DNA from: Candidatus Saccharimonadota bacterium
GTDB taxonomy: Bacteria; Patescibacteriota; Saccharimonadia; Saccharimonadales; JACDFO01
Length of the DNA: 14,019 bases
Assembly: GCA_013815785.1 (NCBI GenBank)
Contig: JACDFO010000023.1
Location: 1 to 14,019, forward strand
Direction of reading: 5' to 3'
In this document: positions 1 to 6,624 of the stretch, piece by piece
Position numbering within the stretch: position 1 is the stretch's first letter
Layout: every line of letters starts with the position of its first letter
Program-made: the position numbers and the translations under genes
Notes under the pieces: model-generated
Database searches by the model: none
What the model was told of the DNA's origin: nothing
The model's input: the letters and a program-made list of their open reading frames with translations, nothing else

Positions 1-322
1 CTATCTGTTTCTGTGAATCATTAGAATAAAAAATAACAGACCTGTACTGAGGGCCTATGTCGTTACCTTGGCGATTTAGTGTTGTTGGGTCATGAATCGC
101 CCAAAAGATGTCCAAAATTTCCGCTAATTTAATAATGCTAGTATCGAACGTAACTTGGATTACCTCGGCATGTCGAGTAGCCCCGCTACCTACTTTATAG
201 TATTCGGCATCTTGCTTGGAACCACCTGCATAACCGGAGATAACTTCACTGACTCCATTTATGAGCCTGAAGCCGGCGTCTAGACACCAAAAACAGCCAC
301 CACCCAGTACGATTATCTCCAT
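1..322 (-). CDS. msrA: peptide-methionine (S)-S-oxide reductase MsrA (partial, 3' end outside window)
   Basis: MsrA reduces the S epimer of methionine sulfoxide in oxidised proteins. I translated the minus strand from the ATG at 322-320; 107 codons are visible before the edge. Residues 8-13 read GGCFWC, the MsrA catalytic loop, with C10 the expected nucleophile. The conserved YAGG, RHAEV and DPTTLNRQGND segments follow, then IGPQYRSVIFY near the cut. A second cysteine sits at residue 13, a variant of the usual GCFWG. The ATG overlaps the TAA of msrB by one base (TAATG), so the two genes are very likely co-transcribed and translationally coupled. The absent C-terminus would normally carry any resolving cysteines, so the recycling chemistry cannot be judged here. 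Confidence 0.95.
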   Translation of the reverse strand, partial: MEIIVLGGGCFWCLDAGFRLINGVSEVISGYAGGSKQDAEYYKVGSGATRHAEVIQVTFDTSIIKLAEILDIFWAIHDPTTLNRQGNDIGPQYRSVIFYSNDSQKQI

Positions 323-732
323 TATGCGTCCTTCTTCGGCTCAAAATCTAAAGATACCGAGTTGATGCAATAACGCTGTCCACCTTTATCGACTGGCCCG
401 TCGTCAAACACGTGGCCGAGATGTGCGCCACAATTCGCACAAGTTACCTCAGTTCTACGTGCTCCGAAACTTGTATCATCATGTAGCTCGACATGTTCCT
501 GGTTGAGCGGGTCAGTAAAACTTGGCCATCCCGAACCGGAGTCGAATTTGGTACCCGATGCAAATAGTTCATGGCCACATGCACCACATGTATAAGTGCC
601 GTCGTCATGGTTGTCTACGTATTTGCCAGTAAAGGCCATTTCGGTGCCTTTTTCACGTAACACGCGGTACTGTTCGGGTGTGAGTTTTTCTTTCCAGTAC
701 TCTTCGGGTTTATTCTTCATATCATCACTCAT
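322..732 (-). CDS. msrB: peptide-methionine (R)-S-oxide reductase MsrB
   Basis: MsrB reduces the R epimer of methionine sulfoxide. The 136 residues match the usual length of a single-domain MsrB. Zinc-site cysteines are at C49, C52, C98 and C101, and the catalytic cysteine is C122 in RYCINS. The SGWPSF segment (68-72) and HLGHVFDDGP segment (105-113) are diagnostic. The position that often holds a resolving cysteine is serine (S67 in DSGSGWP), and no other cysteine exists, so recycling cannot use an internal disulfide. Start: ATG at 732 with GGAG about 7 bases upstream; M5 is a possible alternative. There is no signal peptide, so it should be cytoplasmic. It overlaps msrA by one base. The promoter is presumably in 733-850, but I see no convincing hexamers there. 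Confidence 0.97.
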   Translation of the reverse strand: MSDDMKNKPEEYWKEKLTPEQYRVLREKGTEMAFTGKYVDNHDDGTYTCGACGHELFASGTKFDSGSGWPSFTDPLNQEHVELHDDTSFGARRTEVTCANCGAHLGHVFDDGPVDKGGQRYCINSVSLDFEPKKDA

Positions 733-962
733 AGTGCTACTCCATTTTCTCCATAACTAACATAGCTTACTGTACTATTTTAACTTCCAAACGCTATAAG
801 TGCTATTTTCTTTTCTTCGACGTTTTTGAGTGCTTTGTACAAAAATATTATTGATTTGAGGAGAGTCGTCATAGAGAAGATAGTGTGTTTGTAAACGATG
901 TTCATAGACTTCATTTAATGCAAAATAAGGTGAGCTGATTAGGTTTAAGACAGCAAAAGGCG

Positions 963-968
963 TATACT
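963..968 (+). promoter_or_regulatory. possible -10 element for the 1025/1089 gene pair
   Basis: TATACT lies about 57 bases before the ATG at 1025 and is the best -10 match in the 733-1024 gap. At the expected -35 position I see only a poor hexamer, so this is weak. The rest of that gap shows no gene or strong structure. Confidence 0.3.
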
Positions 969-1024
969 TATAACCAATAAGTGTTTTTAGAGTCTAGCGA
1001 CTACAGTCCAGGAAAGGGCGAGAC

Positions 1025-1087
1025 ATGTCCAAGGATAAAGGCCGTCGGGAAGTGAAAAAACCAAAAGCACCAAAGGTAAAGGATTAG
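1025..1087 (+). CDS. 20-residue lysine-rich microprotein
   Basis: This is a small ORF of 20 codons plus stop. Its peptide begins MSKDKGRREVKKPK and continues with alternating Lys/Pro residues, giving a strongly positive charge and a probably disordered chain. A purine-rich AGGAAAGGGCGAG tract just upstream can serve as ribosome-binding site. The TAG ends one base before the ATG of the next gene (1089), the typical spacing of a coupled pair. Very short KREVKKPK-like proteins occur in varied bacteria as I recall them, but I know no function. An RNA-associated role would be only a guess from the charge. It is too short for statistical coding support; the main evidence is the SD plus the tight junction. 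Confidence 0.6.
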   Translation: MSKDKGRREVKKPKAPKVKD

Positions 1088-1088
1088 T

Positions 1089-1349
1089 ATGCCGACACTA
1101 AAGAAAAAGTCTGACTTTTTTGAGACAGCAGAAGGGTTAGAAATAGCCAGAGCATTGCGCGAAATGGATGCTGACAATGCTTTCAGTACCATTGCAAGCT
1201 ATAGCGCCAACGCGGCAGTGTATCCGGACAACTTAATTCCGTTTGTCGACAAACACATGAACTATCTTAAACAGCACCAAAACGTGAACCCGGTACATTA
1301 TTTGTCCAACCTTCGTTTGATGACGAAGATCAAAGTCAAACTTTCTTAG
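1089..1349 (+). CDS. hypothetical protein, 86 aa
   Basis: Not recognised. The 86 residues start with a basic MPTLKKK stretch, followed by an amphipathic region (about 8-35) rich in Ala, Glu and Asp. A second predicted helix (about 50-66) contains FVDKHMNYLKQHQ, and the C-terminus is basic (KIKVKL). There is no transmembrane segment, signal peptide or cysteine, so a small soluble helical protein is likely. The ATG is one base after the stop of the 20-residue ORF, so translation probably depends on it. No terminator is obvious after the gene; a 5-bp GCAAA/TTTGC repeat at 1358-1370 has no U-tract. The next gene starts about 100 bases downstream behind its own hairpin. Confidence 0.75.
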   Translation: MPTLKKKSDFFETAEGLEIARALREMDADNAFSTIASYSANAAVYPDNLIPFVDKHMNYLKQHQNVNPVHYLSNLRLMTKIKVKLS

Positions 1350-1420
1350 ACTCCCAAGCAAACAATTTGCAAACATAGCGATTTTATTCACAGACATATA
1401 ATTTGGCTTACGGTTTAATA

Positions 1421-1444
1421 CGTAACACCCAGAGGGGTGTTACG
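1421..1444 (+). promoter_or_regulatory. perfect 10-bp hairpin masking the ribosome-binding site of the 1447 gene
   Basis: CGTAACACCC (1421-1430) and GGGTGTTACG (1435-1444) are exact reverse complements around the loop AGAG. The stem ends two bases before the ATG at 1447. The only SD-like sequence, GAGGGG (1432-1437), lies half in the loop and half in the 3' arm, so folding would hide it. The dyad could act as an RNA switch on translation or as a DNA operator; sequence alone cannot separate these. No T-run follows, so it is not an ordinary terminator. Confidence 0.7.
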
Positions 1445-1446
1445 AT

Positions 1447-1920
1447 ATGAAAAAATTCTTTACTCTACTCTTTTGCCTATCAGTAGCTGGTATTTCAGCT
1501 TATAGTTTGTTGTGGCCGAATTATGTCGTTCAATCAGTTGTAGAATCTAATGAGATTTATGTAGCGTTGCGTGCCATAATTGTCATTTTATTACTCACTT
1601 ACACATTCCTTCCAGAAATTCGAAACGTGTTCACTAAATTATTTGTGAGTAGCGGTGGTATCTTATTTCTGACTTTTGGCATCATAACTATGTTTTCGCC
1701 GATGTTTTTCGGTCAATTGGATCACTATGTACCCTTGGGCGATGTTTTTATATTTTTGGAAGGCGGGATTTTGATGGTACTGGCCGGAATAGAGGCACCG
1801 ACGAACCGTATTCGTTTGCGAGCGAAAGCACCGCTACCACCCGAAATGACATCTCTAGTACGATCCGGGTTTCTAAGTAGGCAGCAAATGATTTATAATT
1901 CTAGCATTAGAAACGGTTAG
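1447..1920 (+). CDS. small polytopic membrane protein, unknown function
   Basis: Not recognised. Of the 157 residues, about four hydrophobic segments fit transmembrane helices: roughly 3-23, 40-57, 67-86 and 98-115. A basic, Pro-containing C-terminal tail (about 118-157, with RIRLRAKAP) should lie in the cytoplasm. The ATG follows the hairpin at 1421-1444, whose GAGGGG is the only SD candidate. The gene heads a run that ends in a histidine kinase and response regulator. The next reading frame begins at or just after its stop (a TAGTG junction at 1918-1922). A membrane partner or sensor for the downstream kinase is a reasonable inference, but nothing in the sequence proves it. Confidence 0.8.
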   Translation: MKKFFTLLFCLSVAGISAYSLLWPNYVVQSVVESNEIYVALRAIIVILLLTYTFLPEIRNVFTKLFVSSGGILFLTFGIITMFSPMFFGQLDHYVPLGDVFIFLEGGILMVLAGIEAPTNRIRLRAKAPLPPEMTSLVRSGFLSRQQMIYNSSIRNG

Positions 1921-1952
1921 TGAGCATTGACGGCCTAGAACAAAGGGGGATT

Positions 1953-2852
1953 ATGAAACAAAGGGCGTATATGTGGATATTTATAGCACTGGTTGCTGTC
2001 TATATGGGCTTAAGTTTACTCCTACCGCCGGAATATTTGCGTAAGTACCAGATGTCCGAGGCTAGCCTAAGACTGGTCAGCTTAACCATAATACTGCCTG
2101 TCGGGGCTATCCAGTTAAGTGCCCTATACGGGTTCTTAAAATTTAAAGCCTATGCAAATAAAATCAAAAAAACAAAAGAAGGGCCAGCTTTCATGCAGAT
2201 TGCAAACGGGTTGATGGTATTAACATTCGGACTGCCCATCAACAGCGCTGCTTCTTCGATTTTAAATTATGTGGCAAGGACAAATACCGACTTGCAGCCG
2301 ACTGCTATCATTCTCAAGGGCTACATAGCGCTGATTTTCCCATTTATTGCTTTCTTGCTCATCGCCAAGGGTGCGGAAGGTTTGATAAAAACCTTGAAAC
2401 GCCCTGTTTCTAAGCAATGGACAACATTCGGCCTGTTAGGCGTAATAGTATTGACCGCAGTATACACAGAACTGATTGTGGCGAGAGCGCCAGTACAGGA
2501 TGCCAAAAGTGGCTACCATCTGCCGACATGGCTTATTCTCGCAACTATCGCCATTCCTTACTTATATATCTGGTGCAAGGGCCTCAGGGCTGCGTACCAT
2601 ATCTTTATCTACAAAAATAGAATTAAGGGCACGGTATATAGAAATGCGCTCGACTACCTAGCTAAAGGTCTTGTCATCATCATTTTCGCATCGATTATCA
2701 TCCAGGTACTGATTACAGTCACAGAGCGTATAACTAGTCTGAGCGTTGCTCCAATTTTGCTTATAGTGTATTTGCTGCTTGGTTTGTATGCTGTGGGATT
2801 CGGGATGGTTGCGCGTGGAGCAAAAAAGCTTAAAAAGATTGAGGAAGTGTAG
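1953..2852 (+). CDS. eight-helix integral membrane protein, unknown function
   Basis: Not recognised. From the ATG at 1953 it has 299 residues with about eight hydrophobic helices and no large soluble domain. The segments start near the MWIFIALVAVYMGLSL stretch and end with the LLIVYLLLGLYAVGFG stretch. I prefer 1953 because AAGGGGG lies just upstream and the first helix starts soon after. An in-frame GTG at 1920 overlaps the previous stop (TAGTG) and would add 11 residues, so it remains possible. The gene ends in a TAGTG overlap with the 83-residue gene. With the preceding gene it forms a two-protein membrane module upstream of a soluble kinase. No transporter signature or catalytic motif is visible. 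Confidence 0.82.
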   Translation: MKQRAYMWIFIALVAVYMGLSLLLPPEYLRKYQMSEASLRLVSLTIILPVGAIQLSALYGFLKFKAYANKIKKTKEGPAFMQIANGLMVLTFGLPINSAASSILNYVARTNTDLQPTAIILKGYIALIFPFIAFLLIAKGAEGLIKTLKRPVSKQWTTFGLLGVIVLTAVYTELIVARAPVQDAKSGYHLPTWLILATIAIPYLYIWCKGLRAAYHIFIYKNRIKGTVYRNALDYLAKGLVIIIFASIIIQVLITVTERITSLSVAPILLIVYLLLGLYAVGFGMVARGAKKLKKIEEV

Positions 2853-3103
2853 TGCCTGCGACGACTACACTTTATAAAAAAGCTGTTGAGGTCAGCGAAG
2901 AATATCTTGGACCGGCCGGGGAGCGGTTTATCAGACGTCAAATCAGTACCCACATCGGTATTGAGCCGGAAGAGCTGGGTGGTCGAGATTTACCAAAGCT
3001 AGTTAACTGGGCTAGCTTGGCTTTTGCATTACTGACTGATAATTCGCACGAGGTCAAAGGTTTTACCCGTGACATGCTATCTATTTCATCAAGCCGTAAA
3101 TAA
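2852..3103 (+). CDS. small helical protein, 83 aa, kinase-linked
   Basis: A soluble protein of unknown function. The GTG start overlaps the upstream TAG by one base (TAGTG), and GAGGAAG at 2841-2847 is a good SD, so this start is well supported. The body contains YLGPAGERFIRRQI (about 18-31), then a short link with EPEELGGRDLPKLVNW (38-53) and FALLTD (58-63), consistent with three to four helices. I recall similar short YLGPAxxRFIxRQI segments near bacterial signalling genes but cannot name a family. It lies between a membrane protein and a PAS histidine kinase, 12 bases before the kinase start. A linker or phosphotransfer-accessory role is possible, but there is no conserved His of HPt type. 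Confidence 0.75.
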   Translation: MPATTTLYKKAVEVSEEYLGPAGERFIRRQISTHIGIEPEELGGRDLPKLVNWASLAFALLTDNSHEVKGFTRDMLSISSSRK

Positions 3104-3115
3104 CTGCCGTCGCAC

Positions 3116-4216
3116 ATGGCAATGAAGCACATCACAACCAACCGCTCAAGTCGTGAGGATGCGGAGTCAGAGGCATTGTTTTTAAGTATCGGAGAAGGTG
3201 CGATCGTAACTGACCAGCATGGCAATATCTCACGTATAAATGGTATTGCCTTGCAAATGCTGGGACTTTCAAGTGAAGATATCATAGGTAAATGGTATCC
3301 AAGCGTAATTCAAGCCGAAGACAAAGAAGGCAATAAAATACCCAATATGGAACGACCGATCATGGAAGTATTTTTAAGTGGTAAACCAATATTTCGGCGC
3401 GTTTATTACCAAAAAAGCGATGGGACGCGTATGCCTGTAGGAGTCACGGTGTCACCGGTAATCGTGCGGGATATTCCGATAGGTGCTATCGAAGTGTTTC
3501 GGGATATTACTGAAGAAGTCGAGCTAGAAAACGCAAAAGACGAATTTATATCCATCGCCTCGCACCAATTAAGAACCCCGGCAACCGTCGTAAAGCAGTA
3601 TCTTGGTATGATGCTCGAAGGTTATACCGGTAAGCTAGATAGTCAGCAACAAGAAATGTTACAAACTGCCTATGAATACAATGACAATCAGCTTGATGTC
3701 ATTAACGACTTACTGAAAGTTGCCCAAGCCGATGCCAACCAAGTCCGCGTTGTTCAGAAGCGTGTAGACATAGTAGAACTCGTACGGGATGTCGTAGAAG
3801 GTCAACAGGCTGAGCATTTAAAAGGTGAGTCTAAGATTCGATTAACCCCACAGACCGAGAGCGTGTTTTGTAAAGTCGACCCGCTTCATATACGCATGGT
3901 GCTAGAAAATCTGCTAGACAATGCCCGTAAATACACGCCAGGGGCGAGCAGTGTAACAGTCGAAATAGTACTCTCACCGCAGAATGTAAAAGTGTTGGTA
4001 TCTGATAAAGGAATCGGTATCGCAGCAGAAGATATACCAAAACTATTTCAAAAATTTTCACGTGTTCATGGCTCGTTGTCATCAGTTGGTGGCACTGGTC
4101 TTGGACTCTACTGGGCAAAGAAACTTGTCATGTTGCACGACGGAAACATAAGCGTAACCTCGAAGCCAGATGTCGGAAGTACCTTTACGCTTGAACTACC
4201 TCGGGGTGATTACTGA
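3116..4216 (+). CDS. soluble PAS-domain sensor histidine kinase
   Basis: The gene encodes 366 residues in the order PAS (about 18-135), dimerisation/phosphoacceptor helices (140-205) and HATPase (about 250-365). The H-box SIASHQLRTP gives H150 as phosphoacceptor. The N-box LLDNARKYTP (N269), G1 box SDKGIGI (295-301), F-box LFQKFSRV and G2 box GGTGLGL (325-331) are complete, so the kinase should be active. There is no transmembrane segment or signal peptide, so it must sense a cytoplasmic signal or couple to the two membrane proteins encoded upstream. The start lacks a clear SD; M3 is an alternative. Its TGA overlaps the ATG of the response regulator (TGATG), making this a cognate pair. The PAS ligand cannot be predicted. 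Confidence 0.95.
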   Translation: MAMKHITTNRSSREDAESEALFLSIGEGAIVTDQHGNISRINGIALQMLGLSSEDIIGKWYPSVIQAEDKEGNKIPNMERPIMEVFLSGKPIFRRVYYQKSDGTRMPVGVTVSPVIVRDIPIGAIEVFRDITEEVELENAKDEFISIASHQLRTPATVVKQYLGMMLEGYTGKLDSQQQEMLQTAYEYNDNQLDVINDLLKVAQADANQVRVVQKRVDIVELVRDVVEGQQAEHLKGESKIRLTPQTESVFCKVDPLHIRMVLENLLDNARKYTPGASSVTVEIVLSPQNVKVLVSDKGIGIAAEDIPKLFQKFSRVHGSLSSVGGTGLGLYWAKKLVMLHDGNISVTSKPDVGSTFTLELPRGDY

Positions 4217-4587
4217 TGAAGCAAATTTTAATCGTGGAAGACGAGGCGGTGCTGCGAAAAGTCTATGAGACATTATTTACGCTAGAAAAGTTTACGGTAT
4301 GTGTAGCCGAAAACGGGCAAGCGGCGTTGGACGAATTAAAAAACTTTAAGCCAGATATAATTATTTTGGATTTACTTATGCCAATTATGGGTGGGGTTGA
4401 ATTTTTGAGCGTTGCAAATTTGGAAAAAACACATCCTGCAACCAAAGTGCTAGTACTAAGTAACTTGTCTGACGCAGAGACGATTAGTCACATAACAGAA
4501 CTTGGTGCGACCAAATATCTGCTTAAGGCTGGAATTTCACCAAGGGAGCTGGTTGGAACCGTTAACGAAATGATCAAGAAAACTTAG
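4216..4587 (+). CDS. single-domain response regulator (CheY-like)
   Basis: A receiver domain only, 123 residues, with no DNA-binding output. The acidic pair E8/D9, phosphoacceptor D52 (in IILDLLMP), switch residue S82 and K104 (in YLLKAG) are all in register with the REC fold. The start overlaps the kinase stop by one base, so the two are translationally coupled and almost certainly partners. With no output domain it should work by protein contact, as a phosphorelay intermediate, or by feedback on the membrane proteins of the same run. The next gene is convergent with its stop about 30 bases away, and I see no intrinsic terminator between them. Confidence 0.95.
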   Translation: MKQILIVEDEAVLRKVYETLFTLEKFTVCVAENGQAALDELKNFKPDIIILDLLMPIMGGVEFLSVANLEKTHPATKVLVLSNLSDAETISHITELGATKYLLKAGISPRELVGTVNEMIKKT

Positions 4588-4617
4588 AGCTAACAGAGGG
4601 TGGTCGTGAATCAGTTC

Positions 4618-5547
4618 TTAGGCCGCAAACGCATGATAGGCGTTCAGAGCGCGGTTGATCGCTTGCTCCTGGACTGGTTTTTGACCAGGTAAACGTATTA
4701 GCTTACTGTCGGCAACTTCATCAATCGCTAATTTGCCGATCGCGTTGGCAGTTTTAAGGTGCTTAGCCACATACCCGAAGTAGGTTTCGGGCATAACCGG
4801 CACACCGACCGGTGAATAATATTTCTTAAGCAAAAAGCGAACCAGCGGACGTAGACTAGGGTGTTGCTGCAGGCGTATCTCGGCTTGCATGCCATAAACA
4901 GTTGCATGTTTTTTCTCATCCTTTTGTATGAGGGGTAACGTTTTATTTAATACGGGGTGGTCAGCAACTTTCCTTAATGCATAATACCCTGCCCAGGTGA
5001 GCCATTCATTTGCCATGCCCCAAGTCATGTGAATCGCTGCCATAGTTTCCTGACCAGTCTGAGTCTGCAGTACAGAGCTTGATAGAAAATCTTTTATTGA
5101 CGTTAGGTATTTGCTAGTATCATCGAAGTTATAATTTACGCGCGGGTTTTCCTTTGCGGCGACGACTTTTAACTGATGCAGCCCATCCAAAAACTCAAGA
5201 CCAGGTGTCTGGCGCCCATCTACTTCTTCTACGATTACGCAGTCTAAAAACTTCAATAGTCCACGCGTATGGTTTGCTTCCTCTTCCATCCACATAGGAA
5301 TAAACTCTGACAATATTGGATCGGTTTGGGTGAGCGGGTTGATGCCTACTTCCTCGGCATAGCCTGGTGTTGCTCCTTCGATAACGGCCTGATACCCAAT
5401 CGTAAGTGCATCCGCTGGAGTAATAGTTTTTACTTGGATTTCATGTTTGAGCATCATGTCTGGACTAAAGCGCTGTGGCGCGCCCATGACTGAATAGAAA
5501 GATTCTAGGCTAAGTGGTCCAGATTCGGGGTACAAAATAGATTTCAT
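4618..5547 (-). CDS. acyl-ACP-desaturase-like / ferritin-like di-iron protein
   Basis: The 309 residues carry a full di-iron carboxylate ligand set in the helix pattern of soluble acyl-ACP desaturases: E57 (QAVIEG), E90 and H93 (EEANH), E181 (ANEWLTW), E211 and H214 (DEKKH). Plant and mycobacterial desaturases use the same E, ExxH, E, ExxH order. The gap between the second and third sites is longer here (about 90 residues), so the substrate pocket may differ. There is no membrane segment, so the protein should be cytoplasmic. The desaturase label is a family inference; another oxygen-dependent or ferritin-like activity is possible. The ATG at 5547 lies 20 bases after the cupredoxin stop on the same strand, so it looks like the last gene of that operon. 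The SD is weak. Confidence 0.78.
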   Translation of the reverse strand: MKSILYPESGPLSLESFYSVMGAPQRFSPDMMLKHEIQVKTITPADALTIGYQAVIEGATPGYAEEVGINPLTQTDPILSEFIPMWMEEEANHTRGLLKFLDCVIVEEVDGRQTPGLEFLDGLHQLKVVAAKENPRVNYNFDDTSKYLTSIKDFLSSSVLQTQTGQETMAAIHMTWGMANEWLTWAGYYALRKVADHPVLNKTLPLIQKDEKKHATVYGMQAEIRLQQHPSLRPLVRFLLKKYYSPVGVPVMPETYFGYVAKHLKTANAIGKLAIDEVADSKLIRLPGQKPVQEQAINRALNAYHAFAA

Positions 5548-5567
5548 AAAACGCTACCGTCCCAACT

Positions 5568-6071
5568 CTATTCTATCCTTGAACTTGCGCCCGGTTCGTA
5601 CACAACTACCACAATTTCTAATTTTGGATTGTAGTGATCATGTAACCTATACGTACCAGGTTTTTTGAACTGCACGCGCCACGCTTCATCAGCTGCGAAA
5701 TCTCCTGAAGCATAGCTGCCTACGTGGTCATGGGGAACATCGTGTGGATTATGGTCGTCGTCACTGGAAGCAGCAGGACTCTCATGGTTTTTTTCATCAC
5801 CCCCATTCAGACCTTTACCATCGGAAATATTGTGCATTTTACCATCAGCGGAGTTGAATTGAACAAATTCGCCGACTTTAACAGCTAATTCGTTTGGATT
5901 CATACCGTTAGCCGAAAGTGCTACACAGATACCATCACAATTCGTGTTTACGACAGGTTTGTTACTGCCACGCGTAGCTTGCACGACTGCGAACCCCATA
6001 CCGAGAGCTACTAGTGCGACAAGCGCGAGCTGCACAGAACCGATAGCTAAAAACTTACGTAGTTTTTTCAC
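5568..6071 (-). CDS. membrane-anchored cupredoxin-like protein lacking the type-1 Cys
   Basis: An N-terminal basic MKKLRK and hydrophobic helix (about 8-31) should anchor this 167-residue protein, with the rest outside the membrane. The outer domain (about 50-160) has cupredoxin-type strands: VKVGEFVQFNSAD, then MHNIS with H80, and a C-terminal GTYRLHDHYNP with H144 and H146. The cysteine expected between the late ligands of a blue copper site is absent. The only cysteines are C45 and C49, near the anchor. An acidic, His-rich insertion (about 91-117; H96, H107, H110, H114, H116) looks like a flexible metal-binding loop. The GTG start overlaps the plastocyanin stop (TAGTG), so the two are coupled. 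Copper storage or delivery is an inference. Confidence 0.82.
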   Translation of the reverse strand: MKKLRKFLAIGSVQLALVALVALGMGFAVVQATRGSNKPVVNTNCDGICVALSANGMNPNELAVKVGEFVQFNSADGKMHNISDGKGLNGGDEKNHESPAASSDDDHNPHDVPHDHVGSYASGDFAADEAWRVQFKKPGTYRLHDHYNPKLEIVVVVYEPGASSRIE

Positions 6072-6526
6072 TAGATAACCTCAACGACACCCTTCATATA
6101 AGGATGTGGTTCGCAGGTATAATTGAATGTACCAGCAGTGTCGAATGTAAAGTTAAAGCTTTCGCCCTGACCAAGCAGTTCGCCCTGAGGACCACCAGCA
6201 TCCTTGCTAAAGACATTATGTCTCGCTGAGTCCCGGTTTGTCCAGGTTACCTTGGTACCTTTTTTAACTTTGATGGTCTTATTCTCGAAGGCAAAATCAC
6301 TGATGTCCATCGTTACTTCGGTTTGCATTGTCAAATCTTGCGCACCACCGCTTGAGTTAGCGCTCGGCTTAGTTTCACCCGCCTGCATTTTTTCCATGTC
6401 GCTCCCTGAACCTGAATGAGTAGCAGCGTTATCTTTCTCTGGCTGATTAGCTACGACGATACCCGCGATCGCACCGACTGCGACGATGGCAATTATAATT
6501 CCTAATAGTTTCTTGTTCATATTCAA
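6071..6526 (-). CDS. membrane-anchored plastocyanin/amicyanin-type blue copper protein
   Basis: The 151 residues have an N-terminal hydrophobic helix (about 7-26), a low-complexity Ser/Gly/Met linker (33-65), and a cupredoxin domain (about 68-151). The complete type-1 copper ligand set is present: H103 in ARHNVFS, then C138, H141 and M144 in CEPHPYM. This is the classic C-x2-H-x2-M loop of plastocyanin and amicyanin, so electron transfer outside the cytoplasmic membrane is expected. The start at 6526 has a GGGAGAG SD; M3 is an alternative. The stop overlaps the GTG of the second cupredoxin. A strong hairpin (6580-6605) lies just upstream. The redox partner is not in the window; a terminal oxidase elsewhere is a natural guess. 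Confidence 0.93.
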   Translation of the reverse strand: MNMNKKLLGIIIAIVAVGAIAGIVVANQPEKDNAATHSGSGSDMEKMQAGETKPSANSSGGAQDLTMQTEVTMDISDFAFENKTIKVKKGTKVTWTNRDSARHNVFSKDAGGPQGELLGQGESFNFTFDTAGTFNYTCEPHPYMKGVVEVI

Positions 6527-6579
6527 CTCTCCCTGGTATTTAAGTACTTCACTTTAACTGATACGGACCGGATAGATGT

Positions 6580-6605
6580 GAACGGCCAGGTAGTCCTGGC
6601 CGTTC
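6580..6605 (-). other. 11-bp perfect intergenic hairpin without U-tract
   Basis: GAACGGCCAGG (6580-6590) and CCTGGCCGTTC (6595-6605) are exact reverse complements around a TAGT loop. It lies 19 bases beyond the stop of the 226-residue gene on the minus strand. No T-run follows on either strand, so a classical intrinsic terminator is unlikely. An mRNA 3'-end protector or a partial terminator that sets different levels of the first gene and the cupredoxins would fit. Confidence 0.7.
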
Positions 6606-6624
6606 CTTAACTAGCCGGCTTCTA

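Noticed and set aside
1358..1370. Possible terminator GCAAA-CAA-TTTGC
   Set aside because: Only 5 bp, a 3-base loop, low GC and no T-run.
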